The notes under the pieces were generated by a model. It saw only the letters and a program-made list of their open reading frames with translations, made no database searches and was not told the origin of the DNA. The position numbers and the translations under genes were made by a program. A stretch of DNA of 5,809 bases from JAGIBJ01 sp047604965 (GTDB taxonomy: Bacteria; Actinomycetota; Thermoleophilia; Solirubrobacterales; Solirubrobacteraceae), in NCBI GenBank assembly GCA_047604965.1, contig JASGGQ010000154.1, positions 1 to 5,809 of the forward strand. Reading direction: 5' to 3'. Positions 1 to 5,640 of this stretch are shown here, piece after piece. Numbering within the stretch: position 1 is the stretch's first letter; the number at the start of each line of letters is the position of its first letter.

Positions 1-14
1 GCCCCTATAGGGGC
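1..14. repeat. Perfect 14-bp palindrome at the window edge
   Basis: GCCCCTATAGGGGC reads the same on both strands, and as RNA could fold into a 5-bp stem with a TATA loop. Its left flank is outside the window, so the stem may be longer. There is no T-tract on either side. It lies about 60 bp beyond the stop codon of the leftward hydrolase gene, so it could be part of a transcription end region or a protein-binding palindrome. The sequence alone does not decide. Confidence 0.45.
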
Positions 15-29
15 CAAATCTCGACGCTC

Positions 30-64
30 GGCCGGCGGCCGGCGGCCGGCGGCCGGCGGCCGGC
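30..64. repeat. Tandem repeat, five exact copies of GGCCGGC
   Basis: Five uninterrupted, identical 7-bp units (GGCCGGC) run from 30 to 64, seven bases past the stop codon of the leftward hydrolase gene. Each unit contains GGCC and GCCGGC, which are self-complementary, so the array can form several alternative stems on either strand and might slow or end transcription. A simple repeat this pure suggests slippage and a copy number that varies between strains. No protein-coding use is seen. Confidence 0.85.
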
Positions 65-71
65 GCGCACG

Positions 72-1133
72 CTAGATAGTTGGTGGACCGAACGACGTGG
101 TCGTCAGGCCTTCGGCCCGTAGCCGGTCAGCGACGGCGGCGGTCTCCAACATCACCCGGGCTCGATCGACGAGCGAGTGGATCGGTCCGCGTTGGCGCGC
201 CTCGCGATCGAGCGCAGTCAGGCTGATCACGAGCCGTTCCGGCGACCACCAGCTGCCCCACGGCAAGGTGTCATGCTCGCTGTCGAGGATCGCAAGTTCA
301 GCGGCCTTCGCCGGCGACAGCTTCGCCGCGCGGCTGTGCTCGCCGACTTCGATCACCCACGCCCAATAGTCGCGCAGCACGTCGAGATCCTCAGCGCCGC
401 CGACCGGCCCGTGTCCGGGCACCACAACGCGCGGCTCAAGCGCGCGAATCTCATCGAGCGCCGCAACCCAACCGCGCACCGGCCCAACCCACATCACCGG
501 TGCGACGCCGACGAACAACAGGTCGCCGGCGAAGACGACTCGGTCGTCCGGCAGGTGGACATACGTGTCGCCCGGAGAGTGCGCCGAACCGACGTCGACG
601 AGCCGCAGCGGCCGCTCGCCAACCTGCAACTCCAGCTCACCTTTGAAGGTGCGCGTCGGCCCGGTGCGCCGCACTTCGCTGTACGCCCACGGCGCCGTCA
701 TCCGCGTCATGTAGCGCGCGAAGCTGCCGAGTTCGCCGATCCGCCGCGCCGGTCCGGGGAGCTTCGGCAGCGGCGTTCGCGCCAAACCGGCGACCAGTCG
801 CGCGGTGCGACCAAAGCGCACCGGATCTTCGGAGGCCAGGTGCTCAGCCGTCGCTTCTGAGGCGATGATTTCGTCGGCCGCGACCGCTCGGTTGCCCCAT
901 ACATGGTCGCCGTCGCCATGGGTGAGCACCAAGGTGGTGATGCGGCTCCCGAGCGGCAGCGGTGCGATCGCCAGCAGGTCGCAGGTGCGGCGCTCATCCC
1001 ACTGCGTGTCGATCAGCAGCGCTTCGTCCCGCGTCGTGATCAGTCCCGCGTTCGACCAGCCCCAATCACCAATCGGATGGACCCACGTGTGAAGCCCGTC
1101 TCCCACCGCGTGCCACTGATGCGTCGCCGCCAT
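72..1133 (-). CDS. Metallo-beta-lactamase-fold hydrolase, HxDxDH variant
   Basis: Predicted 353-residue cytoplasmic metallo-hydrolase of the metallo-beta-lactamase superfamily; no signal peptide or membrane segment is visible. The metal-site landmarks are in order: H72-x-D74-x-D76-H77 in the THGDGDHVWGN motif, H185 in AHSPGD, D204 in FAGD and H241 in PGHGP. The usual HxHxDH motif has its second His replaced by Asp, which may change metal number or type. Residues 250-353 form a mainly helical, Trp-rich C-terminal extension. The substrate cannot be told from sequence. The start was set at 1133 because family-like sequence begins there (MAATHQWHAVGDGLH). A GTG at 1232 would add 33 Trp/Arg-rich residues; neither start has a clear Shine-Dalgarno. 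The gene diverges from a TetR regulator, which may control it. The fold assignment is firm; the function is open. Confidence 0.9.
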   Translation of the reverse strand: MAATHQWHAVGDGLHTWVHPIGDWGWSNAGLITTRDEALLIDTQWDERRTCDLLAIAPLPLGSRITTLVLTHGDGDHVWGNRAVAADEIIASEATAEHLASEDPVRFGRTARLVAGLARTPLPKLPGPARRIGELGSFARYMTRMTAPWAYSEVRRTGPTRTFKGELELQVGERPLRLVDVGSAHSPGDTYVHLPDDRVVFAGDLLFVGVAPVMWVGPVRGWVAALDEIRALEPRVVVPGHGPVGGAEDLDVLRDYWAWVIEVGEHSRAAKLSPAKAAELAILDSEHDTLPWGSWWSPERLVISLTALDREARQRGPIHSLVDRARVMLETAAVADRLRAEGLTTTSFGPPTI

Positions 1134-1177
1134 GCTGGCGACGGTACCCGACTGCCGCACCGCCGGCCACCGAATCT

Positions 1178-1209
1178 CCCGCGACCACCACCAAACGGCC
1201 AGTCGCGGG
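1178..1209. promoter_or_regulatory. Inverted repeat in the divergent promoter region, candidate TetR operator
   Basis: CCCGCGAC at 1178-1185 is matched exactly by its reverse complement GTCGCGGG at 1202-1209, with a 16-base spacer. It lies in the space between the divergent hydrolase (start 1133) and the TetR regulator (start 1285), where a TetR dimer acting on its neighbour would bind. The 24-bp centre-to-centre spacing of the half-sites is wide for TetR, and chance arms of this length are not rare in GC-rich DNA. No convincing -35/-10 pair was recognised on either strand here. Confidence 0.35.
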
Positions 1210-1284
1210 TCGCTCAACCAGCTTCCAAACACCCCGGTGCGAGCGGGTACATCGGGGGCGTCAGCGGCTCAGATAGGCTGCCCG

Positions 1285-2010
1285 ATGATGCAGCCGCTGG
1301 GCAGCGATCAGGAAGGTCAGCCGTCGCGCACGCAGCGCACCGCGAGCGCGATCCTCGATGCCGCTGCCGGGCTGTTCTTCGAGCGCGGCGTGCAGCACAC
1401 CACGATCGACGAGATCGCCGAGCGCGCAAACGTCTCGGTTGGCTCGGTCTACGTGCATTACGGCAGCAAAGACGGCCTCTACCTCGCACTCGTCGAACAT
1501 GCGATCGAGCGCTCCGAGTACTACACGCAGCGGGCGACCGACGACCCCTCGCCACTACAACGGGTCTTCAACCTCGGCGATGCCTTTGTCGAGTTCGCGC
1601 TCAACGAACCGGTCGTGTTCCGGATCGCGTCGATGCAGATGTTCGACCCGGCGGCGGTCGACGATGAAAAGCTCGGCCCGGTCGCGACGCGAATCGCCGA
1701 GCGCATTCAACGCACGATCGGCCGGCTGCACGACGATCTCGTCGAGTCGATGGAGCGCGGCGAGATCGCCCGCACCGATCCGGGGATGATGATGACCTTC
1801 CTGTGGGGTGCGTGGAGCGGCGTGCTGGCGCTGAGTCTGCGCGACGCGCCGCAGGCCGTCCCGGCTGAGCAGGTGCGCCGCACGTTGCGCGTCGCGGGGA
1901 TCGTGTTGCGGCGCGGCATGATGGTCGAACCGTCGGCGTGGGTGTTTCCCGCTTCGCTCGACGGGCCGCCGCAGGCCACAACGACGCCGGCAGATTCCCC
2001 GTCCGCGTAA
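1285..2010 (+). CDS. TetR/AcrR-family transcriptional regulator
   Basis: A 241-residue DNA-binding regulator. The N-terminal TetR helix-turn-helix spans about residues 17-65: an ILDAAAGLFFERG helix, TTIDEIAERANVS, then the recognition segment VGSVYVHYGSKDGLY with the hallmark VYxHYGSKDGL pattern. The rest is a helical ligand-binding and dimerisation domain (about 70-215) ending in a Pro/Thr/Ser-rich tail. The ligand cannot be inferred. The start was set at the tandem ATG codons 1285/1288, preceded by a weak AGG at a fitting distance. Extending to the ATG at 1132 would add about 51 residues of unstructured sequence running through the probable promoter of the divergent hydrolase, so it is disfavoured. 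By position the likely targets are the adjacent hydrolase gene and its own promoter. The family call is certain; the regulated pathway is unknown. Confidence 0.93.
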   Translation: MMQPLGSDQEGQPSRTQRTASAILDAAAGLFFERGVQHTTIDEIAERANVSVGSVYVHYGSKDGLYLALVEHAIERSEYYTQRATDDPSPLQRVFNLGDAFVEFALNEPVVFRIASMQMFDPAAVDDEKLGPVATRIAERIQRTIGRLHDDLVESMERGEIARTDPGMMMTFLWGAWSGVLALSLRDAPQAVPAEQVRRTLRVAGIVLRRGMMVEPSAWVFPASLDGPPQATTTPADSPSA

Positions 2011-2016
2011 CGCACG

Positions 2017-2044
2017 CTGCGGGCCGGCATCGGCCGCCCCGCAG
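2017..2044. terminator. Hairpin between convergent genes, probable bidirectional terminator
   Basis: CTGCGGG at 2017-2023 pairs with CCCGCAG at 2038-2044. An inner CCG/CGG stem with a GCAT loop (2024-2033) can extend it, leaving a 4-base bulge. It lies seven bases after the TAA of the regulator and about 20 bases past the stop of the leftward operon, the only gap between these converging transcripts. There is no T-tract, as is common for GC-rich actinobacterial ends, so the terminator call rests on position and structure. Confidence 0.5.
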
Positions 2045-2065
2045 CTCACGTCGAGCGACCTCTGC

Positions 2066-2818
2066 TCAGCGCACCCGCACCGAGCGGGTGACGGTCGCGA
2101 CGCGGCGCCCACCCTGGTCGAGCCGCAACGCGATCGTGTAACGGCCGGCTTGCAGCCGCCCATGCGGCAAGCGTAGGTCGACGGTCGCGCCGGGCACGAT
2201 GCGCTGCGCCGTGATGCTCACGCGGCGGGTACCGGACGGGCCGCTCACCGTCGCACTGCCGGAGATCGGTTCGACGGTGTTGCCGGCGTTGCGCACGCCG
2301 ATCCGCGTTGTTCCGCCCGAGTAGCGCGCCGAACCGACCACAGCACGCAGCGAGCGCCGCGCGGTGGACGGGTTGAGCCGCAGCCCCGCCAGCAGGCGAT
2401 AACGCGCAGTCACGCCGTTGCTGGAACTCGCGCCGACGACCGTCCCGATCACCGAGATCGTGCCGTACAGCGATCCGGAGCTGGGCCGCGACAGCAGCGA
2501 CGCCGGCACCGAGCGCACCTGACCGGGCGCCAGTGTGAAGGCCGTGACCCCAAGCTTGATCTGCGAAAGGCGCCGCGTATCGTTTGGCCGTACCGCGCCG
2601 TTGCGCGACTGAATCCACGGGCGTGCGCTCACCGTGATCCGCAGCGTTTTGCTCGCCCCGTTGGTGACCCGCACCGAGCCGATCGAGCCCGGCTTGGCTT
2701 CGCGCTCGATTGTCGCCGGTGAGATCGCCAGCCCGCCGGCCGCTGCGGTCGAGGGCACGGCGGCGCACAGCAACGCCATCGCAGTGCCGGCAAGCGTCGC
2801 GATCCGGCTGAGGGTCAT
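2066..2818 (-). CDS. Exported PapD/DUF916-like two-domain beta-sandwich protein
   Basis: A secreted 250-residue protein and last gene of the leftward operon. It opens with a signal peptide ending near STAAA-GG. The first beta domain has chaperone-like marks: SPATIEREAKPGS, VRVTNGASKTLRITV, a W-containing strand with NG, the LAPGQVRSV strand and GSLYGTISVIG. The second domain starts near RYRLLAGLRLNP and has VRNAGNTVEP and LQAGRYTIALRL. This order (PGs..VxN, APGQ, then NxGN) resembles pilus-chaperone folds and DUF916/DUF3324 proteins that partner WxL proteins, but no C-terminal membrane helix is visible. The start at 2818 has AAGGA nine bases upstream. An in-frame ATG at 2839 overlaps the previous stop as ATGA and would add seven residues; it is the alternative. 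Probable role: binding or displaying the products of the upstream genes outside the membrane. Confidence 0.82.
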   Translation of the reverse strand: MTLSRIATLAGTAMALLCAAVPSTAAAGGLAISPATIEREAKPGSIGSVRVTNGASKTLRITVSARPWIQSRNGAVRPNDTRRLSQIKLGVTAFTLAPGQVRSVPASLLSRPSSGSLYGTISVIGTVVGASSSNGVTARYRLLAGLRLNPSTARRSLRAVVGSARYSGGTTRIGVRNAGNTVEPISGSATVSGPSGTRRVSITAQRIVPGATVDLRLPHGRLQAGRYTIALRLDQGGRRVATVTRSVRVR

Positions 2819-2835
2819 AGTCGAGCTTCCTTGGT

Positions 2836-3171
2836 TCATGGGCCTTGCGGTCCGAGGGTGATCGTGGCGTCTGGGCTGCCAGCAGCGGTCCGCGGAATGC
2901 GGGTAACGCGCCGCAGGTTGGTGCGCGACCCACCGAATGCGCCGAGTTCGGTGACGCTGCCGCCCTGCACGAGCTGGAGGCGCGTGCCGCCGACCGTCGA
3001 GGTGACGCTCGCAGTCACCCGCCCCGACGCGGTTTGGTCGAGTGAGAGTTCCATCAGCGATTCGACCTCTCCACTGATGCCGGTGTCGTCGGCGCGCGTC
3101 AGTCCGGCGCCGGCGAGCGGCAGCGTGGTCGTCAGCAGCATCGCGGCGATGGCGTGACGGTGCGTGATCAT
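2836..3171 (-). CDS. Small exported protein with a WxL-like beta domain
   Basis: A 111-residue protein with a signal peptide (MITHRHAIAAMLLTTTLPLA, likely cleaved after TRA near residue 27). The mature 80-odd residues align with parts of the C-terminal domain of the HtaA protein of this operon: GEVESLMELSLDQ against GTVGDALNLTLNS, VTASVTSTVGG against ITGTATSTGPS, and a final T-I-T-L-x4-P against T-F-T-L-x4-P, both ending exactly at the C-terminus. It looks like a short paralogue of that domain. The start at 3171 overlaps the stop of the preceding gene as ATGA and has AGGA five bases upstream, which indicates translational coupling. The frame stays open further upstream to 3513, but that stretch lies antiphase inside the preceding gene. 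The function is unknown; a 'small WxL' role is an inference. Confidence 0.8.
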   Translation of the reverse strand: MITHRHAIAAMLLTTTLPLAGAGLTRADDTGISGEVESLMELSLDQTASGRVTASVTSTVGGTRLQLVQGGSVTELGAFGGSRTNLRRVTRIPRTAAGSPDATITLGPQGP

Positions 3172-4085
3172 CGGCGTCCTGCCTGCGAGATCACGATCGG
3201 GATGCGCACCTGGCTGCTGGCGTTGGCTGCGCGATAGCGAAAGGTCAGAGTGCGCGAGGAGCGGTACGCGAGGATCACCATGATCCGTCCGCGTGGGGCA
3301 GTCGCGATGCCGGTTACCGCGTGGGAGCGGCGCTTGACGCGGTAGCTCAAGCCGACCGGCGTGCCGCGTGGGGCGCCGCGCCGCACGCCGTTGATCAGGC
3401 AGGTGAGCCGGCCTCGGAAGCGGTACCGCGCGCCCCAGCGCAGCACCGGCACCGAGTGCGAGAGGCGCAGTGGGCGTTGGTCGAGCCACATCGAGAGGCG
3501 CGGTTTGACGCACGCCGTCGCTGTGGTCGCGCTGCTCGTCGTTTGCGTCGCCGACTGCGTCGTTTGCCGCAGGCTGGGGTCGCCGACCGTGAGTTGCACC
3601 GTGTTGCTGTAGACCGGGTCGGGGCCGGCGACCGTGAGGTCGCGGTCGACGAAATCGGCGCTGTTGCCGGCGGCATCGGCGACCGCGACGCGCAGATGAT
3701 GAACACCGGCCGGCTGCGCCGACAGGTCAGCGGCCAGCGACGCCTGCGTCACGCGACTCGGACAGCGGCCGGGCTGATCGCCGGAACCGGCCGATGTCAC
3801 GTCACGCGCCTGGCAGCCCGGCGCGAAGGTCAACGTTGCGACGGCCGCACCGTCGATCAGGATGGTCGCGGTCGCGAGGCCGGCGCCATCGTCGACGGCG
3901 TCGATCGCGAGGGTCAAGCTGCCGCGTGCCGGACTGGTGACGCCGCCGACGGCGCCGCGTGGCGCTGCCGTGTCGGAGGTCGCGTCAACCACGGCGGCAG
4001 CCGCGTTGGCGACTCCGGTACCAAGCACCGGAGTCGCCAACGTCAGCCCGGCGATCCGGGCGATCGTTGTTGCGCGGAGCGCCAC
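3168..4085 (-). CDS. Exported Ig-like domain protein with four cysteines
   Basis: A 305-residue secreted protein, second gene of the operon. The signal peptide covers residues 1 to about 30 (MALRATTIARIAGLTLATPV onward). An Ig-like beta-sandwich follows at about 40-153, with the IDAVDDGAGL start, an inserted C91-x16-C108 loop and the AGVHHLRVAVADAAGNSA strand typical of bacterial Ig-like repeats. A Thr/Ser/Gln-rich linker (about 170-190) leads to a basic beta-rich C-terminal domain (about 192-300) with C192 and C229, probably a second disulfide. There is no membrane helix or sortase motif. The start is GTG, with AGGGA overlapping the TAG stop of the HtaA gene, a 7-base gap. A perfect 15-bp hairpin lies in the signal-peptide codons. 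It probably acts as a surface adaptor within the same complex; no enzymatic motif is seen. Confidence 0.82.
   Translation of the reverse strand: MALRATTIARIAGLTLATPVLGTGVANAAAAVVDATSDTAAPRGAVGGVTSPARGSLTLAIDAVDDGAGLATATILIDGAAVATLTFAPGCQARDVTSAGSGDQPGRCPSRVTQASLAADLSAQPAGVHHLRVAVADAAGNSADFVDRDLTVAGPDPVYSNTVQLTVGDPSLRQTTQSATQTTSSATTATACVKPRLSMWLDQRPLRLSHSVPVLRWGARYRFRGRLTCLINGVRRGAPRGTPVGLSYRVKRRSHAVTGIATAPRGRIMVILAYRSSRTLTFRYRAANASSQVRIPIVISQAGRR
4005..4041. repeat. Perfect 15-bp inverted repeat inside a signal-peptide coding region
   Basis: GTTGGCGACTCCGGT (4005-4019) is followed after a 7-base loop by its exact reverse complement ACCGGAGTCGCCAAC (4027-4041). It lies 44 bases into the second gene of the operon and covers codons for LATPVLGTGVAN. 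As RNA it would be a very stable stem just downstream of the GTG start, placed to affect elongation, mRNA decay or read-through from the HtaA gene into the remaining genes. There is no T-tract, so it is not a standard terminator. Confidence 0.85.
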
Positions 4086-4092
4086 CTGGTCC

Positions 4093-5430
4093 CTACGGCG
4101 TGCCGGCCGACAGGGTGAAGGTGAGCGTCTTGCCGTACGTGCCGGCAGTCAGCCCTTCGGAGGCGCCGATCGGCTGGCGCAATGCCACCGTCAGCGGCGT
4201 GCCAGAGGCCGCGTCGAAGCTCAGCAGAGACTGGGCGCTGCCGCTGAGGTCGACGAACGAGCTTGTCGGCGTGGCCGCCGAGGTCGCGCTGACCTTCAGC
4301 GGTGCGGCCAGTGCGTGGCTGCCGTTGAGCAGGTAGCCCGGCGTCGTGCCGGTGTCCTGCACGGTCAATACCGACGGGCCGGTCGAGGTGGCGGTGCCGG
4401 TGATCGACGTGTCGTAGTCGGCGGCGACGCCGGGAACGAAGCTGCCGAGACTCGCGGTCGTCGAGTTGAGCGTCAGGTTCAGCGCATCGCCGACGGTCCC
4501 GTCGACCGTCAGCGACTGCGTCGAACCAGCCAGCGGCGTCGCGGTCGGCGTGGCCGTCGGCGTCACTTCGGGCGTAGCCGTCGGGGTGGCGTCGGGCGTA
4601 GCCGTCGGGGTCACTTCGGGCGTAGCCGTCGGGGTGGCCTCGGGCGTAGCCGTCGGGGTGGCCTCGGGCGTAGCCGTCGGCGTCGCTTCGGCGACTGGCG
4701 TAAAGGTCACCGAGAATCCCTGATTGGCTCGGCCGAGCAGGAAGAAGGTACGGATGCTGTCGAAGACCGTGTTGGAGCTGATGTAGCTCGTCGGCGCATC
4801 AACCGGCGTGCCAGATGGCACGAGGTTGCTGATCGTGTACGTCCCGTCCGAGTTCTCGGTCGATGTCGCCGATGCGGCGTCGAGCGCGAAGATCGTGCCG
4901 TCGTACGCTGCCGGCGTTTGATCGGTCGCGTCCATCGCCGCGCTGACGATGCCGCTGGCGACCAGGCGCGCGGACTGCGGGGCGTCGAACACGAGCTGCG
5001 GGTTGACGACGGTCAGGAAGGTGCTGCCGTGCGCGGTGAAGGTCAGCGTGCCTTCAAAGTTCACCGCACCGGTCTTCGTCGTCGGGTCGTAGGAGCCGAC
5101 GGCACCGGTCGAGGTCGTCGGGAAGGCAAACGGGTATTTCACCCCGGTGCCAGCTGCGGGCGTGCTCGTCGCGGTGATCGACGCGCCGGTGGCCGGAGCG
5201 GTCGCTTCGACCTTGCCGACGCCGCCGAGCTGGCCGATCGATGAGGCGGCATAGCCGGCCAGGGTGTATGGCGACGTTTCGCGCGGCACATCCCAGGTCA
5301 GCGTGCCCGACTGCACATCAAATGCCGCAGCGACGCCGGGGAGCAGCCCCAGCCCGGCAACGGAGACCGTTGCGAGAGCGATCAGCCTGCGCGGAGACCG
5401 CCGTGGAGCCCTCGTCGTGATCGTGGTCAT
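4093..5430 (-). CDS. Secreted HtaA-domain (heme-binding) protein with Thr-Pro linker and WxL-like C-terminal domain
   Basis: A 445-residue exported protein, first gene of the operon. It has an Arg-rich, possibly Tat-like signal peptide (residues 1-36, cut near GVAAA-F). The HtaA domain spans about 37-245: the SGTLTWDVPRETSPYT opening places Y55 where HtaA proteins have the heme-ligating Tyr; GSYDP (112-116) and FEGTLTFTAHG follow, with H134 at the conserved His. Then come six near-identical 8-residue units E[AV]TPTATP (248-295, one with D) as an extended linker, and a beta-sandwich (about 304-445) ending AGTY..TLTFTLSAGTP. Known HtaA proteins take up heme at actinobacterial surfaces under iron-dependent control. 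Here there is only one HtaA domain and no C-terminal membrane helix. The start at 5430 has GAGAG at a good distance; ATGs at 5445 and 5517 lack a ribosome site. Heme binding is inferred from the family. Confidence 0.88.
   Translation of the reverse strand: MTTITTRAPRRSPRRLIALATVSVAGLGLLPGVAAAFDVQSGTLTWDVPRETSPYTLAGYAASSIGQLGGVGKVEATAPATGASITATSTPAAGTGVKYPFAFPTTSTGAVGSYDPTTKTGAVNFEGTLTFTAHGSTFLTVVNPQLVFDAPQSARLVASGIVSAAMDATDQTPAAYDGTIFALDAASATSTENSDGTYTISNLVPSGTPVDAPTSYISSNTVFDSIRTFFLLGRANQGFSVTFTPVAEATPTATPEATPTATPEATPTATPEVTPTATPDATPTATPEVTPTATPTATPLAGSTQSLTVDGTVGDALNLTLNSTTASLGSFVPGVAADYDTSITGTATSTGPSVLTVQDTGTTPGYLLNGSHALAAPLKVSATSAATPTSSFVDLSGSAQSLLSFDAASGTPLTVALRQPIGASEGLTAGTYGKTLTFTLSAGTP
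4547..4690. repeat. Six 24-bp tandem repeats encoding the E[AV]TPTATP linker
   Basis: Units of 24 bp begin at 4547, 4571, 4595, 4619, 4643 and 4667, each built on GGCGTAGCCGTCGG (the first has GGCGTGGCC). They differ at a few positions, giving E/D and A/V changes. Because 24 is a multiple of three, gain or loss of units keeps the frame and only changes linker length between the HtaA and C-terminal domains. The near identity at DNA level, including synonymous sites, points to recent expansion. Confidence 0.92.
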
Positions 5431-5565
5431 CGTGTTCTCTCTCATGTTGGAGTGGTGTTCCCGCACCGTTCCCGCATCTGCCGGCCAGCGGCAGAGCCGG
5501 CCGACGGCTGCTCGCAACCTGCGACGCCATCATCGGCCGACGACGACCAGGTATCCCCCGGTCGA
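5431..5565 (-). other. Leader of the HtaA operon, about 135 bases
   Basis: From the predicted transcription start (about 5565) to the ATG at 5430 there is an untranslated leader with no recognised riboswitch or small gene. It contains GTTCCCGCA twice, at 5457-5465 and 5468-5476, an 11-base period. It also contains two copies of the self-complementary GCCGGC around 5480-5502, which can pair with each other. An ATG at 5517 opens in frame with the HtaA gene but has no ribosome site and adds no useful sequence. Confidence 0.35.
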
Positions 5566-5571
5566 TCGCGG

Positions 5572-5601
5572 ACTATATCCAACTTGGCGAGTCGGTGTTA
5601 G
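5572..5601 (-). promoter_or_regulatory. Predicted promoter of the HtaA operon
   Basis: On the minus strand, TATAGT (5577-5572) matches five of six bases of the -10 consensus. CTAACA (5601-5596) matches four of six of the -35, with an 18-base spacer. The AT-rich stretch stands out in otherwise very GC-rich DNA. Transcription would begin near 5565. The -35 hexamer overlaps one arm of the adjacent palindrome, so a bound repressor would block it. Confidence 0.55.
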
Positions 5602-5612
5602 GATCGCCTAAC
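5597..5612. promoter_or_regulatory. DtxR/IdeR-like iron box overlapping the -35
   Basis: GTTAGG-ATCG-CCTAAC is a 6-bp perfect inverted repeat with a 4-base centre. The DtxR/IdeR consensus TTAGGTTAGGCTAACCTAA contains TTAGG-N4-CCTAA in its last 14 bases, which this site matches in both arms with the same spacing; the first five consensus bases are mostly unmatched. Iron-dependent repression of HtaA genes by DtxR-type regulators is known in Corynebacterium. The position over the -35 of the operon fits repression when iron is plentiful. Confidence 0.6.
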
Positions 5613-5640
5613 GCCCGGTCAGTGGTGGCCGGTGCAGCGC

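Noticed and set aside
177..860. Rightward 227-codon frame
   Set aside because: It is antisense to the hydrolase, Arg/His-rich, and without motif or ribosome site.
1134..1232. Extension of the hydrolase to GTG 1232 (33 residues, WWW and many Arg)
   Set aside because: There is no ribosome site, the residues do not look like this family, and the stretch covers the divergent promoter region.
1144..1250. GTACCCG (1144-1150) and CGGGTAC (1244-1250) as a looped operator pair
   Set aside because: Seven-base arms 93 bases apart are expected by chance in this composition.
2046..2933. Leftward 295-codon frame over the PapD/DUF916-like gene
   Set aside because: It has the Arg/Ala-rich composition of a shadow frame, while the overlapping frame has a signal peptide and ordered beta strands.
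3172..3513. N-terminal extension of the small exported protein
   Set aside because: It overlaps the Ig-like gene in another frame and would bury a good signal peptide; the ATGA-coupled ATG at 3171 with AGGA explains the gene.
4547..4690. CRISPR array
   Set aside because: The 24-bp units are contiguous, without spacers, and code in frame for a Thr-Pro linker.
4466..4723. Rightward frame rich in VGVAVGV repeats
   Set aside because: Another antisense reading of the 24-bp tandem repeat.
3862..5244. Long rightward open frame (460 codons) with Arg/Gly-rich repeats
   Set aside because: It lies antisense to the HtaA gene, and its repeats are the opposite-strand reading of the Thr-Pro units. The composition is Arg-rich and there is no recognisable domain or ribosome site.
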